A stretch of 64,000 nucleotides of DNA from Gautieria morchelliformis (Eukaryota; Basidiomycota; Agaricomycetes; Gomphales; Gomphaceae). The DNA is taken from assembly GCA_015179125.1 (NCBI GenBank), contig WHVA01000186.1, forward strand, positions 124,001 to 188,000, written 5' to 3'. Of this stretch, positions 1 to 11,968 are shown piece by piece; the stretch's first letter is position 1, and each line of letters starts with the position of its first letter. The notes under the pieces are model-generated. The model worked only from the letters and a program-made list of their open reading frames with translations. It made no database searches and was not told where the DNA came from. The position numbers and the translations under genes were made by a program.

Positions 1-254
1 CGCTACTGTCCAGACATTGTAGTTTGTACTTGTGAGCTTCGTGCTCTTCGTGCGGTTTTCCGCTTCTGAATCTGACATGGCGATGATCTATTCTTCGATT
101 TACGGCGCGGGGCCCATAACCTGTTAGCGCAGTGATGTCTGAGTTCGGAGGAAGATAAGTGTGATTCTTCCTTCGAACTCAGCTGCGTTCTACTGTATAG
201 CACCGAATGCTGACTAATACTCTGACTGTATCACATGACGCAACACGTGGAACC

Positions 255-354
255 CAGAGTCAGCTACGTAGTTGACGTAGTCTACTAGTAGCGCCGGTGG
301 CGCTGCGTAAATATGGCCGAATTACAAGCCGGAAGCGGCTGTTCCTGATGCGAT
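255..354 (+). repeat. Dispersed repeat, uninterrupted copy
   Basis: About 100 bp containing the motifs GTCAGCTACGTAGTTGACGT and AGCGCCGGTGGCGCTG followed by AAATATGGCC. The same sequence recurs split in two at 52,360-52,391 and 55,698-55,775. This copy is therefore the 'empty site' for the insertion lying between those two pieces. It contains short self-complementary stretches. No coding potential seen. Confidence 0.75.
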
Positions 355-837
355 GGTCCGTGAGCCAGGAGAGGGTTGCATGTCCGATGTACTTTCGATG
401 TCCTGCCTGCCCATATAGTGCATGTCTGTCACGGAAGGTCGTTCTTCCTAAACATCATCACTGTCCCTCACACATCAAGGCTCGGGTTCACATCAGTATA
501 CCGACCCTTACATAATTCACCGGTGCGTACTAATTTCCACCGCCACGTGTGATGAGTCGCAACCGGTAATGCGGCACCGCACGCTGCCGGGAGCCGAGAA
601 TAGAAACAGGGGGTTGGATTCATTGGAGCAAGCGCGCGGTTCTCGGGTTGCAAGCTTCGCGGCTTCTGCTTCCTTAGCTGATTCGTGCCTTGTGGCGTTG
701 GCAGCGAAGTGGTCTGGGCGCTTGACGTGAATCGAGCCCAAATAGGTATAGCCTATCAATGCATTTGATCGCCGATCGATCACTTCGATCACGAGCGCGA
801 GCTCATCGCGGTACGCATACGTCACCGATGCATGCTC

Positions 838-848
838 CATATATAAGG
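838..848 (+). promoter_or_regulatory. TATA-like box upstream of secreted-peptide exon
   Basis: CATATATAAGGC lies about 60 bp before the ATG at 905, and the ATG has a favourable CACC context. Spacing and sequence suit a fungal core promoter for the short secreted-peptide reading frame. Seen in sequence; activity inferred. Confidence 0.4.
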
Positions 849-904
849 CAGGCGAGCGGCATTCGTCTGCGCCCTACCCACCCGTCACTCGAATAGTACT
901 CACC

Positions 905-1134
905 ATGCGCGTCATCTTCACCTCACTCGTTAGTGGGTTCCTCCTCGCTACAGTGGCTGCCGCTGCCCCCATGGTGAACCCTTCCCCGAAGAAGGTGAGC
1001 GTCTTTCTTCTTCATCATGATATGCAGCGTTGACTAAACTGCACGCGACGATGTTGCAGGCAGCGAGCTTGTAGACCCGGACAGTACCCAGCTCGATCCA
1101 CCCACCTGGTTCTATGCCGAGAGTCGGGGGTCGA
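905..1134 (+). CDS. Small secreted peptide gene, partial or very short
   Basis: Exon 1 (905-994) encodes 30 residues with a textbook signal peptide: MRVIF, then a hydrophobic SLVSGFLLATVA core and an AAAAP cleavage region. A GT-AG intron of 65 nt follows (995-1,059), with a GACTAAAC-like branch site. Read in phase, the second exon closes after a few codons, giving a product of about 34 residues. Another frame of the same exon (about 1,065-1,145) is open, looks coding (ELVDPDST, then PPTWFYAES) and ends at a GTGAGT donor. The gene may therefore have lost frame, or use a splice site I could not fix. It sits inside the left inverted-repeat arm and is absent from the other arm. Small secreted proteins are common fungal effectors, but nothing here assigns a role. 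Confidence 0.4.
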
Positions 1135-1820
1135 TATTCTCGCAGTCTGTGAGTCATCTTTGTCATCCCCAGCCCGCTGTGCCCGTTCTCCATCCACTAA
1201 CCGCCCTCCCCGCACCAACCGCCCGTCCATCCTCTTCGTGTACTATATATTTAGCTCCTTCAAGGAAGAGGGGCCGTGCTCGTCATCTTCATATCCTCTC
1301 TGCCTCTCCCGACGCCGGGTTCGTATTCATTTTCGTATTCGTCTCCATATTTCATATCATAATGATTTGAACCCACACCCTCTCTCTCCCGTTCACCATT
1401 TCACTCCTAATCGCTTTCGGTTTCATTTCATTCGCAAGGTAAATCCCACCTCCAATCGCAAATTTATATAAATATCAAAGTCAACTCCGCACACATGTCT
1501 CCTTTCTTCTGCGAGCATAGGCACAATGAGCATTATATAATGAACTGGCAAGATTGTGATCTTCAGATTCGACACACTAAGCAGGGCAGCCGCAGATAGC
1601 GCACGTGTGGGAGCACGAAACGCGGGATAATTAGCTAAGGCGCCTAAAATTTCTCGGTGAATTCTGCCCTGCGCGTGGCGGCCACGTGTCCCGAGCCTCC
1701 TTCGGCTTCGGGTTCCTGGCTACATCTTACGTCACTTCCTCGTTCTCTTGGTAACTTGGCGCTGCGGCGCTTCTGTCCCTGTCACACGGAATTTGGCGCT
1801 GGGTGCTTCCAGTAATTGCC

Positions 1821-2538
1821 TTTTCTGTCGCTATGTGCCGGTAATAGCTCCGCTCCTGACATGCTTTACGGCGCAACCCCTTGCGTGTGCGCACTCTGTG
1901 GAGGCACGTTCGGACTTTCTGTTCTAGATTTTTCTCGCCGTCTGCAATCCTTTTTTATATTTGGTTTTACTTCTTGCTCCTCTCCATGTACACTAGATAG
2001 TTACAGACACCTACTCACAGTGGAGACAAGGATGCGCTTCAAGTTCGAGTCTACAAATTGTCTTTCACGCCTCGCGCCGACTCCGTTGAGAAGTGGAGTT
2101 TGGCCACGAGCAGCCAAGAGCACGGCCGCATCGCAACATATGCCGTGTCAGGAGGCTGTACGAGCAGCACAGGGACGGATGCCAGTGCTACATCAGGCAT
2201 GTATGAGGCACGAGAGATAAAGGAGAAGGCGGGTGAGGACCGGATGGATGGAGGGGCGGGAGTGGGGGCTGCACACGCACCCAGATGCCTACCAGCGGAT
2301 GGGCTCGAGAAGCACGTCCGCCAACTACAAGCATGCACTCCTCGGCGCCCTGCACCATCCTCGAAAATTGAATGCATTCTAAGTGGGGAGATGGACGTGG
2401 TGCGGGCTATGGTCAATCCCACATTTCGTCGTTCACGGGTTCGGTATTCATCGTCACCATGATAGAAAGGTGTCGGATATGTATCTAATATATGATACAT
2501 AGGGACGTTTGAGCACGGAGCACTAGCAGTATGTGGAC
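1821..2538. other. Gene-poor stretch
   Basis: At about 1,860-1,900 there is weak resemblance to 20,008-20,040 (the TACGGCGCAACCC block), part of a dispersed repeat. The overlapping 130-170 aa frames on both strands have no recognisable domain and look like chance frames. No LTR of the neighbouring Gypsy element could be recognised here. Confidence 0.5.
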
Positions 2539-5500
2539 TTACGCAGCCACGCACGTAACCAGTAGGCCACGTTTTTTATGATTCGTTGCCCATTCCTCAA
2601 ACCCATCGGGAGCGTCACCAGGGTGTGGGGCACCGTAGTTTGCGTTCTCGGTAAGTTTATAGAGGTATTGATAATAGACTCCCAACATGAAGGCCTCTTC
2701 AGCAGAATGCATCTGTCTGGACGGGGTGCATGTTGGGGGGGGTGAACTCGTCCTTGGTGAGTTTATATGTAATTCCCCGTGCGTGTCTATTATGTTTGCT
2801 TGTAGGTCCACTGAATCGGTTGGAGAGGCAACAAATGTTTCGGGGACATCGGCCTGTATTCGCACGTCTGAGGGTGGGTTTCCTGAACCACTTATCATAT
2901 GATCTATCTGATCAATACCGTTGTTTTCCAGGTATGCGTCTAGTGCCGACAGATGTTTCACGGCGCCATAGTGTAACCAGGTCCGATCCCCAGACTGCCA
3001 TTCGATCTCGAACCAAGCTGCTCGGCCCTGTCCGAAGTGAGACAGGATTGCCTTTACAAGGAATTCAGCTGGTGCGTTGTCTAAGCTAGTTACTTGATCG
3101 ATCGATCGGCCGGGAAAACTTCGGTCGTCATTTGCCAAGTGAACGCGCAGTAGGCTCGCGTGGAATACATGGTGTATTCCACGGCTGAGTAAGTCAGATG
3201 GTAGAGCCAGCTGATATGTTGTTTTAGACGTTACTTCCTTCGTGATGCGGTATGGTCCGACATACTTCGGGACAAGTTTGCATGCGCGCCCTTAGGTAGG
3301 GATAGGTTTTCCGTTGATAAATACACTAGGTCGCCGACGGCGAATGGGGCCTTGCTGCAGCGATTGTTCGCGTAGTAAGTCTGTTTCACTCGCTGTACTA
3401 GTATTGCGTCATGTGCTGATATCAGAGCATCCCAGAGGCACGTAATGAAGGTGCGTACGCCAGGTATCGCGTCTTGCGCCGTGTTCCACAGCATGGGTGC
3501 AGGGACACTTCCATAGTTCAGGAAGAAAGGTGAGTACCCAGTGATGTTGGATCGTGCGCTGTTAAACGCGTATTCTATCATAGGCAGCTTTTGCACCCAG
3601 TCCTTTTGATCGGGTGATATGGCAAGACGGAGCATTTGTGTTACCGTGCGATTCGCTCGCTCGGTGGCGCCGTCTGTCTGTGGATGGTACGCAGTAGACA
3701 TGCGGAGCTCGCTGTTAGTGAGGCAGTGTAGGTGTTCCCAAAAACTGCTCGTGAACAGGGAGTCTCTGTCGCTGACGATGATTTCAGGTATTCCATGCAG
3801 CTTGTAAATGCTGTCGAAGATCATCTCGGCGATATCTCTTGCTCGGTAAGTGCTTTTCGAGGGTAACAAGTGTACCATTGATGACAGATGATCTATTACA
3901 ATGCAGATCATGTCAAACTCACCTAGTCGGTTGCACGATCCAGGCAAAGGACCGACAAAATTGACACCGACCTGCTGCCATCTGTGGAATGGGACAGGGA
4001 GCGACTTAAGTTTCCCCAGCGGTTTCTGGTTGCGCGATTTCCCCGTTGCACACATGTGGCAGGCGGCACAGTAGTCTGTCACGTCGTGGCGCATGCCCGG
4101 CCACCACGTGTTGCTTCTGAGGTAATGGAAAGTCTTTCGCCCTCCCAGATGCGCTAACATCGAGTGTGCATGGGAGATCAGGACTTCCCTGACGGATTCT
4201 CCATTGGTCAGTCCGTCGGGTATGCATAGGAGCTCCAAACCATGCTCAGTCAGGTAATACAGGCCGTCGTGTACACTGAAGTTGTTGTACGTGTCAGGCT
4301 CCTTCTGCATCTTACTGAAGAATTTATCCTCACTATATAGGTTCCTAAGACAGTCCGGGAACTTCAGGGACGGGCGCATCATCGATACAACCTCGGAAAA
4401 GGGAGGCGGTGCGTATTGTTCATCGTCTCCTGCTATCAAGTCTGGTAGGGGTTTGTTGGACTCCTCTCTTAGGGGACTCATCACGTCTTGGTCGTCTACC
4501 CTGGTGTGAGCGGCTCGCTCTGTCATTACTGTGCGGGGCGGCTCAGGGCCCTTGTCGCGGGACGCTTGCTGAGGTGACTTCTTTGTCATTTTCTTCAATT
4601 TTTTCTGATTGTGTTGTCGTACTTTCAGCCGTGCCGCGCGGGCCTCTTCGCTGATAGGAAGGGCGGCGACCCCTCTGGCAGAGTGGTCGTCCGGGCGAGT
4701 GGCGCACGCAGTTCTTATGCGCGTGCTTGCCCTTACCGGCTGCTCCTCTGGAGCTCGGTCAGAGACCGGCGGGCCGTTCTTGGCACGCTCTGCTCTAATC
4801 AATGCTGCTATTTGCAGATCTACGTCACCCTTCGCCTCAGCTCCCGTGAGGAGAGGATGAGAGAGGCTTTGCAGCGATGTAGGGATGTTAGGTGCGTCGT
4901 TCTCGTGGATATATTCTGAGTCGGCCCTGACAGTTCCCAAGCTCTTGTTGCTGTAGATTCGTGACAACGCATCTGCGAATATGTTGGTTGGGCCCGGGAT
5001 ATATTTGATCTCAAAGGTGAAGTCACTTAGCAGATCTATCCAGCGTTGTTGGCGTGCTGACAGGTTTTTCTGCTTCATGAGGAATTCAATCGGCTTGTGA
5101 TCTGTGTAGATATCGAAGCGGATGCCTAGCAATAGGTATCTGTAGCGCTTGAGGGATTCAACCATGGCAAGTAATTCCCTTTCGTGCACAGGGTAGTGTT
5201 GCTGTGCTGAATTGAATTTCCCTGACCAGAACGCGATGATGTTGACGTTCGGAGGTTTGCCTTGTGTCACTATTCCTCCTCCCCCAGTCTGACTTGCGTC
5301 TATTGTCAGACTCACTGGGTTCTCAACAGGATCGGCCTTGTAGTCGATCGGTAATCGATGTAAGTCCCGGTACTTCTGTATGGAGGATTTGATTTCCTCA
5401 AATGCTCGTTGTTCTGTAGGGCCCCACCTCCAAACCTTAGTTGCACCGGTGAGCATGCTCAGCACAGAGCTGCTGAGCCGTAGCCCAGGGCAGTTATCTG

Positions 5501-7214
5501 AGAGATAACTGGCGATGCCCACGAATTGAGCTAGAAGCACTTTATTTGTGGGTGTTTTCCCGTTTGAAATTTGGTCTACTTTGTGGGGATCAATGACAAT
5601 ACCCTTGTCGTCTATGACATGCCCTAGTACGTCCAGTTGTCTAGCGAAAAACTGAAGTTTGTGCACGCCGGCTAAATAGATTTTAGCTTCGCGCAGTAGG
5701 CGCATTGCAAGGCGGCAGTGTTCCATGTGTTCCTCAATTGTGTCTGAGTACACAGCAATGTCGTCCAGGTAGACATCGAAGCATACACCGATGTATGGCG
5801 CGAAAATGTGAGTCATCAGCGTTTGGAAGGTCGTAGGTGTGTTGCAATCTCCCTGCTGCATCACCAGGCTGACCATCGTTCCATCCGGTGTGTTGAACAG
5901 AGTTTTCCACACGTCATCGGGTTCAACGCGCACAGATTCGAACGCATCCCTGCAGTCGATGAGTGAACGGTAACGTCGTCGGCTAACGTTCATCAGTATA
6001 TTTTGCTGATCTGGGATAGGACTCACCAGTTTCTTTGTGTTCGCGTTGCGTTCACGCTCGTCGAAGATGGTGCATAGGCGTGGAGTGCCATCGGCAGGGG
6101 GCTTTTTGTTAACCATCATCATAGGTATAGCGTTGTGGCCGACGCTGTATTGCCAATGTCCGGTCTTGAGATATTTGTCTCTTTTTGCACACCATTGATC
6201 TTTCATGGCCTCAGGGCATTTGGATGGCCGGTAAGAGTAATTTTTAGATTCATCTATTATATGAATCTTATGATTGATTGCTCGTAGCGGTGGGAACGGC
6301 GTGTCTTCTGCGAGGGTGCAGAGATCAGCCGCTTCTTGCCTCAGCTGCTCGCACAGCTTTTCTAGCTCATCTTCTATGAAGTCCGCGGCCATCAAAGAGA
6401 TTTTAGCGACATCTGCACCATTTATGGGAGCCGCCGCATCGCTACCTATCACTACCTTGGAGGGATTAAATCCGAGGAGGATCTTGTGTTGCCACAAGAA
6501 AGGGGTACCAAGAATGACATCGTGATTTTCTAGGTTGATGACGTCGAAACGACGACGTTCGTGAATACTCTGGTACGTGAAATCAGTTTCTACGCAGCTC
6601 GTGATCATGGTTTTAGATCCTGATGCCGCCATTTGGCACGGGATCGGCTTTGCCAGGTGTTGCACCGGCAGCCTGAGTTGATCTACGACCATTGTAGAGA
6701 TGAAGTCGGATAGGGATCCACTGTCGAGCAGCGCACGGACGGCCTTTCCAGATAAGTTGCATTCTACTATAATGGATTTTGGGACTAATCGCTGAAAATC
6801 CTTAGGTTTCAATGCGTTATGCTCTAAGGTGCGCATACTATCCGGGTAGACTTCAGTTTCTGGCTTCTGATGAGCCCACTTCTTTTTTGTTACAGATGTG
6901 CCTATCGCGTCACAGGATATATGGTCAGGGGACAATGGTGAGTCGTATCCTGGGGAATCGCATCGTTCTGCCCATGCGTTTTCTTCTGACACATCGGCTA
7001 GGTCTTCACCAGGGTTGGTGAGACCCATCCAGGCTTTCCTGGCCATCTCTGCTGGTTCATTGCGACGGTCGTTAGCTCGTTCCAACCAGAGCACGTCTGA
7101 TGAATCGGGGAACATGTCTGGTTGAGTGGTGTGATTATGATGGTGCATCCACTGTACATAGTAGAATTTAGGTTTGAATATGTGGCCGATTTGAACGCAG
7201 TACGTCCGTCTCAA
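2539..7214 (-). CDS. Pol polyprotein of the Gypsy fossil (PR-RT-RH-IN)
   Basis: From the N-terminal side: a retropepsin-like stretch (VRALLDSGSLSDF), a reverse transcriptase with the YLDDIAVYS active-site box, an RNase H-like domain (SLTIDASQTGGGG and YTDHKPIEFL), an integrase zinc finger (HLGGRKTFHYL with a CxxC pair), and an integrase core (IVSDRDSLF and STAYHPQTDGATERANR). The last part (2,539-3,138) continues into a C-terminal segment (EWQSGDRTWLHY) that commonly follows Gypsy integrase. The split frame means it is not intact. Confidence 0.9.
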
Positions 7215-7286
7215 GAATCTATCGATGATGAGTACTGATTTCTCATCGACATCATTGGTTAGCGGGATTGCGTTATATCTCTTTGG

Positions 7287-9785
7287 CTAGTCTTGTTCGT
7301 CAGGGTTCTCTATGCCATCATGCGGCATGGCGTTAGAAATACCCAAGCAAAGGTCGTTGTAGAAGCATTGCACGAAATCATTCGTGCGGACCGATTGTAA
7401 GAATTCTTCTTCAGAATCGTTATCTGACTCATCACCTGCATTCTCAGGGGTGACTTCTGGCGGAAAACCGCTGCTATCAGCACTACCGGTAGCCACTGTA
7501 CTGTTCATTGGTGAGTCCAGCTCCATGTAGTTCAGCTGCAGCGCCATTTGGCTATGGGCCATATCTGACGCTTCCTGCAGCTTAGCAAAGTTTACGACTG
7601 CTGCCTGGATGCCAGGAGGCCTTACTGTAGAGTGGTGAGGACAATCTTGAGATAAGAGTCCCTTTTGTTCACAGATGAAACATTGATTATTTGCACGTAG
7701 TTCGTCGCGTTTTTCTGGCGTCATCTGAGGCCGTTGTATGGTAGCGCGAGGAGTATGCGGATTTGGCTGTGTTACTGCAGAAGTGGGATGTGTACTGTCA
7801 GTGGTTGCTGACTGCTTAGGGCCACGCCAGCTGTTGCTCCGTATGGTGAGTGGCAGCTTATTCATAGTTCTATTCAGCCTCTGAATCGAGCGCGTCCTTC
7901 CTGTCACTGTCATTTGATCTGCATGCGTCGTTGTGGACGCTTGCATGTCCTTGCCGGCCCGATGTAGTTCATACAGTCGTAAGGTTTCCGCGTTCTCATA
8001 TCGCTCTGCTGACAGTTCTAGGTCATCTAATGTGGAGAACTCAGGGGTAAACCCATTCTCAGTCCATTTCAGTCGTAAGTAAGACTGCACACCATCCCAG
8101 AACCGCTGTATCAGCTGGAATTCGGTGCTGTCAGGCAGTCGTGCCACCATTGATCGTAGTAGGCGGAGGTATTCCTTTACGGTGCGCTTTCATTGAACGA
8201 GTTCGTTGAAACGAGTCCTCATCTGCCTTCTAAAGGCAGGAGGAAAGCAGTAGTTGAACAGGCCATGTCCAACAGATTCGACGGTCCAGTGCTTAATATC
8301 AGGCATGATAAATGTCATAAAATACTGTTGCACCTTTCCTGACATGAAGGCAAGCATCTGCTTGACACGATGTTTCTTAGGGAAACCAGTGATCTCAAAC
8401 CAAACGTTTATGGCATATGACCAACGCTCGAAGGCATCAAAGTCTGGTGTGCCATCATAAGCGGTGGGTGTATCAATCTTCACTCTGGTCACCGTGTCCT
8501 TCTTGGACCTCCGCTGCTCACGGTCATCATTTTTCCTTTCAGGACAGCTAGCAGCGCGGAGTGTTCTTGCGCTACTCCTGGACGAGCTTGAGTCAGACGA
8601 ATCAGATCCGTATGGGTCGGGCTGCCCAGCCGGCACTATGTTTCTTGCGAAGTAGCTCATGGGAGGAGCCTGATCCGCCGCCTTATGCATCTCGCGTGGG
8701 ATGCTGGGCTTCATAACATTCCCTCCTGGTGTTATGCCTCGCAGCCTTATGATGTCTGGCAATTCAGACGATCTAGTGCGCTTATACGGTACTTCGGCGT
8801 TCACGGTGGCTTCGTCTGTTGAGCTAGTGTCGCTCAAGGTGAGACTTTTGATTGACTGCAGTGAGGTCTGAGGCTTCTCTACAGATTTGTGCTCGTCGGT
8901 GTGTTCATCGATTGTCTCAGAGGGGGTAATGCCACTCCCTTTCTGATGTGCGTCTTTCGTATAGGAGCATTCTGCTACGGGCGGTGTGCTCGCAGCGTAG
9001 GGCGGCCGGGCGGGCACATAGGGAGAGATTGCGCTATGAGTAGTGCAGGAGTCTATGTCTGTTGTGCGTTTAAGGTGCTTGTATCTCTCCGCTCGAGCGT
9101 ATAGCTCATTCTGTACATCGTTGTCTAGGCCATGCAGTATATTCGCCATGAATTCCATATAAGAGCTATGCGTATCTGCATCCTGTTCGTGTATTTCACG
9201 ACTAGTACACGTTGGCTGTCTAATGTCGTTACTAGGCTCGATTCCTCCCCAACCAGTCGGCATGCGACCGTATGGGTGTTCAGAGCCATCGAAGTCCTCC
9301 CACCTAATGGGGGTATACTCCCCATCATTGGGAGGGGCAACGCCAGCGTTACTGCTGGGTGCAGCTCCTACTGGGTTGCGCTCGGCGCTCCCAGGAGCAT
9401 CCATGGCTTCCACCTTGGCCATATGAAGGCCCGAGGGAGCGTCGACGTGCTCAGCAGTCGAGAGCACATCTGAGACGGAGGGGGGAAGTGGTACCTCCTC
9501 CGCCCTAACCTCATTGAGGGTGTCTGCTGAGGGCATAGATCCCTCGCAACTGGTCGTTTGTAGCGACACCTGGGACGGCGGGTGCGTTGTACCCCATCCG
9601 TCCCCCTGTCGTCTACTCAGTGCCTCATGGAACACCATCAGGCGTTCACCGTGAGTGGTATCGAGTGTATGTACCGCATCCACGCTGGCAGCGCGCAGCG
9701 GGCGCGTTGCCCATTGGTACGTTCGGCCGGTTCGAGTCGACATAGTGGGTCTGGTTAGTTGTGGGAAGTTGTGCGATATGCTCAC
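7287..9785 (-). CDS. Gag-like region of the Gypsy fossil
   Basis: Two open stretches (8,190-9,785 and 7,287-8,150) encode a long low-complexity, Ser/Pro/Asp-rich N-terminal part. A Gag-type segment follows (TAYDGTPDFDAFERW, then KVQQYFMTF), then a Cys-bearing knuckle-like region near 7,660-7,700. The 'DGTPDFDAFERW' type of motif is typical of retrotransposon Gag in agaricomycete Gypsy elements. Placed directly upstream of the polyprotein in the same orientation. Recorded as a fossil part. Confidence 0.75.
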
Positions 9786-10400
9786 TGGTTGATCATGCCG
9801 GAGAGTTTTGGAAGGTGTTGGATTTGTGAAGACGGGTCAAAAAATGTAAGATGGGTTAGAGGGGACTTCGAAATAACTTAGCAGACGGGATGACCAGTCG
9901 TAACCAAGTATATGTTTGGGGTCAGTTCTCTCTATCGTACATGTATTGTTTCGGTAGGCTACTTATATGAGAAGACACGGGCCTAGGTGCCCATGTCTTA
10001 CCTTTTGGTATGCGTAAGTGGTCGGCCGTATTGGGTCTCCGCTGGTAATTATGCCGGTTCCTTACAGTAGGCGCCGCTACCAGAATTTCGGGTATTCCGG
10101 ATATACCGGCGCTTATAAACGACAGAAGCAGTTGACAAGTACGGTGCGTGAGCACCGTCACCTCTAGATTCCACATCGGAGATTTTAGAATACAGAATTT
10201 ATATACCTACAATCCACGTCTTGACCCTGTGCCCATGGGCGCTATAGTTACCGTTGTTATTGATTCTGCCCATTATGACCACAACCAGTATAATCGGAAC
10301 CCTACAGGGAGGAACCAATACACGGAGTGTCATGCGTGCACCATCCCCATACAACTATAATTGTACTAGTCTAAGTGAAAATCTACTGAAGCCGAGCCAA
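9786..10400. other. Upstream flank of the Gypsy fossil
   Basis: Expected place for a 5' LTR or leader of the minus-strand element. I see no copy of this sequence at the other end of the element. No reading frame with recognisable content. The composition becomes AT-richer towards 10,400, where the integrase gene starts. Confidence 0.4.
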
Positions 10401-11846
10401 ACGACGAGGAAATAAGCAATCACCTAATCGAATATCACCGTTGCGGCATCACAAGTGGAAAACAAATGAGCGAGTTACTTTGGGTCGAGCACCAGGTGAA
10501 AATAAGGTAAATAAACACTTTCTTCCTTTGAATAGCAACTCAGGACAATCAGTGGAACGACTGTAGATCGTCAGCGTGCAGTATTAGGACTCACTGCTTC
10601 CGGTGCAACAACTCGTGCTCTCCCAGAGACTGTAAAGTGGCAACTTGTTTTAGATCAAATGGCAAAGGATCCTACGCAGCGACGTGGGCCCAAACTTATC
10701 GTGGAGGCCATTGCTAGGGAGACTGGGAACAATTTAACTCAGTAAGTCAAATAGGTAGCTGTTTCGGTCTTGACTTATGTTGACCGTTCAAGGGAGTATG
10801 TTAGGGATGAGATGCGGATCCAAGATCCACTAGGGTTTGAGCTTCGTGAACATACCACTAAGAAAATATCCCGGCAAGTGTTAGTTGTCCTTGGACCACA
10901 TCATGAGTGGAGCGGGGACGGCCATGACAAACTATCAAAGATCGGGTTTCCGGTTTGGGCCCTTCGAGACGTGTGGTCAGGTAAATGGTTGGGAATCTGG
11001 GTGGTTCCCAATAATCGGTTGAAGCGTGCCATCACATATCTATATTTATCGTTGGTTGAAAGCCTCGGTGGTTTGTGACTTGTGAGACAGCGTAAACTTT
11101 GATATATTGCTTATTGGATATTAGGTATGCCAATTCAAACCACCACAGACTGTGGCAGTGAAACTTTCACAGTTTTCGGCCTTGCACATGCAATGCAGTA
11201 GGTATTCATGACACGTTTTGTTGTGACCAACATATAAGTCTACTGATTGTTTAGGGAACATTTTTCACCACAACTCTCTACTGATGAACTACCAGCACAC
11301 AAGTTCCTTAAGTCTGTTCATAATATGACAATTGAACGGGGCTGGCTTCAACTTCGGTTACAGTGGGGTGACAACGTAAAAATATTTTGGGAGGCTGGTG
11401 ATGGTATATACAATCCCTCAAATCCAAACCACTAGTTCGTCATCAATTATTCTATCTCTTAATTGGTGTACTAATATGTTTCAAGTGAACTCGTCCAATG
11501 GCAGTGGCCTACAATGATTCAAAAGGAATTAGATGAGCTTCGAGATCAGTTCAACAATCATGTTGTGCGAGAGGTCAATGGGAAAGTTTTACCATCAGGT
11601 GTTTCCCCTAACATTGCATATGCATTACCTGACCAATACGGTGGTGAGAATCATCTTCAGCCCGTTGACAAACTAGCAGCACAAGGGTTGATGGAAGCTA
11701 TCGGTGGTAAGGAACTTATTCAGTTTGTGAGCGAAGAGTATGCTTCACATCCAGCTGGGGTTTTTCATTCACTGGGTGTTGAGAGACTCACGATGCAAAA
11801 TGTATGGGTTATCTTCAAGGATATGTTGCCGCTGGTGCATCCCTAA
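10400..11846 (+). CDS. Spliced integrase-core (DDE, rve-like) domain gene
   Basis: Exons with consistent phases: 10,536-10,741, 10,793-11,070, 11,125-11,197, 11,255-11,434 and 11,486-11,846. An upstream open stretch (about 10,400-10,505) is probably an earlier exon; its splice and start were not fixed. The protein has a helical N-terminal region (SGTTVDRQRAVLGL, then RALPETVKWQ). An integrase fold follows, with GPHHEWSGDGHDKL (first Asp), QTTTDCGSE (second Asp) and, 43 residues later, the Glu of NMTIERGW. A conserved-looking C-terminus follows (HYELVQWQWP, PSGVSPNIAYAL). From memory, a multicopy family in Agaricomycetes annotated only as 'integrase core domain' has the same motifs; it may be a transposon gene or a domesticated one. 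All exons after the first are open. It converges on the alpha-kinase gene with a 122-bp gap. Confidence 0.75.
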
Positions 11847-11968
11847 TTCAAAAAAGAATTATTTTTTGCCATTCAGAATGAAGACAGAATGAACATTTAA
11901 ATCTTCAACAATGGGTGATTAAAGGAACCATAGTAAACTAGCGATGAAGAAACTATGCCATCGTAATT

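Larger units (their letters stand above)
350..1820 (+). repeat. Left arm of a long inverted repeat (interrupted)
   Basis: Positions 350-790 and 1,650-1,820 match, in reverse orientation and the same order, 16,210 down to 15,533. The matching blocks carry the same landmarks, such as TGTCACGGAAGGTCGTTCTT, GGGAGCCGAGAATAGAAACA and GCGCTGGGTGCTTCCA. In the right arm the two blocks are adjacent. Here they are separated by about 860 bp (790-1,650) holding a signal-peptide exon. That means an insertion here or a deletion in the other arm. Divergence is moderate, so the duplication is not recent. Confidence 0.75.
2539..9785 (-). mobile_element. Ty3/Gypsy LTR retrotransposon fossil (internal region)
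   Basis: A minus-strand element with gag-like sequence (about 7.3-9.8 kb) followed by a protease, reverse transcriptase, RNase H, integrase polyprotein (about 2.5-7.2 kb). The order PR-RT-RH-IN is that of Ty3/Gypsy. Coding frames cover almost the whole internal region but are split, with about three interruptions. I could not match any terminal repeat on the two flanks (2,000-2,538 and 9,786-10,400), so LTRs are lost, very diverged or outside my recognition. Age cannot be read from LTRs. The largely open frames suggest a moderate age. Confidence 0.9.

Noticed and set aside
2000-2538. Possible 3' LTR of the first Gypsy element
   Set aside because: No matching sequence found in 9,786-10,400, so an LTR could not be supported.
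2051-2554. Overlapping 134- and 167-residue frames on both strands
   Set aside because: Low-complexity composition, no domain, no start context or introns; treated as chance frames.
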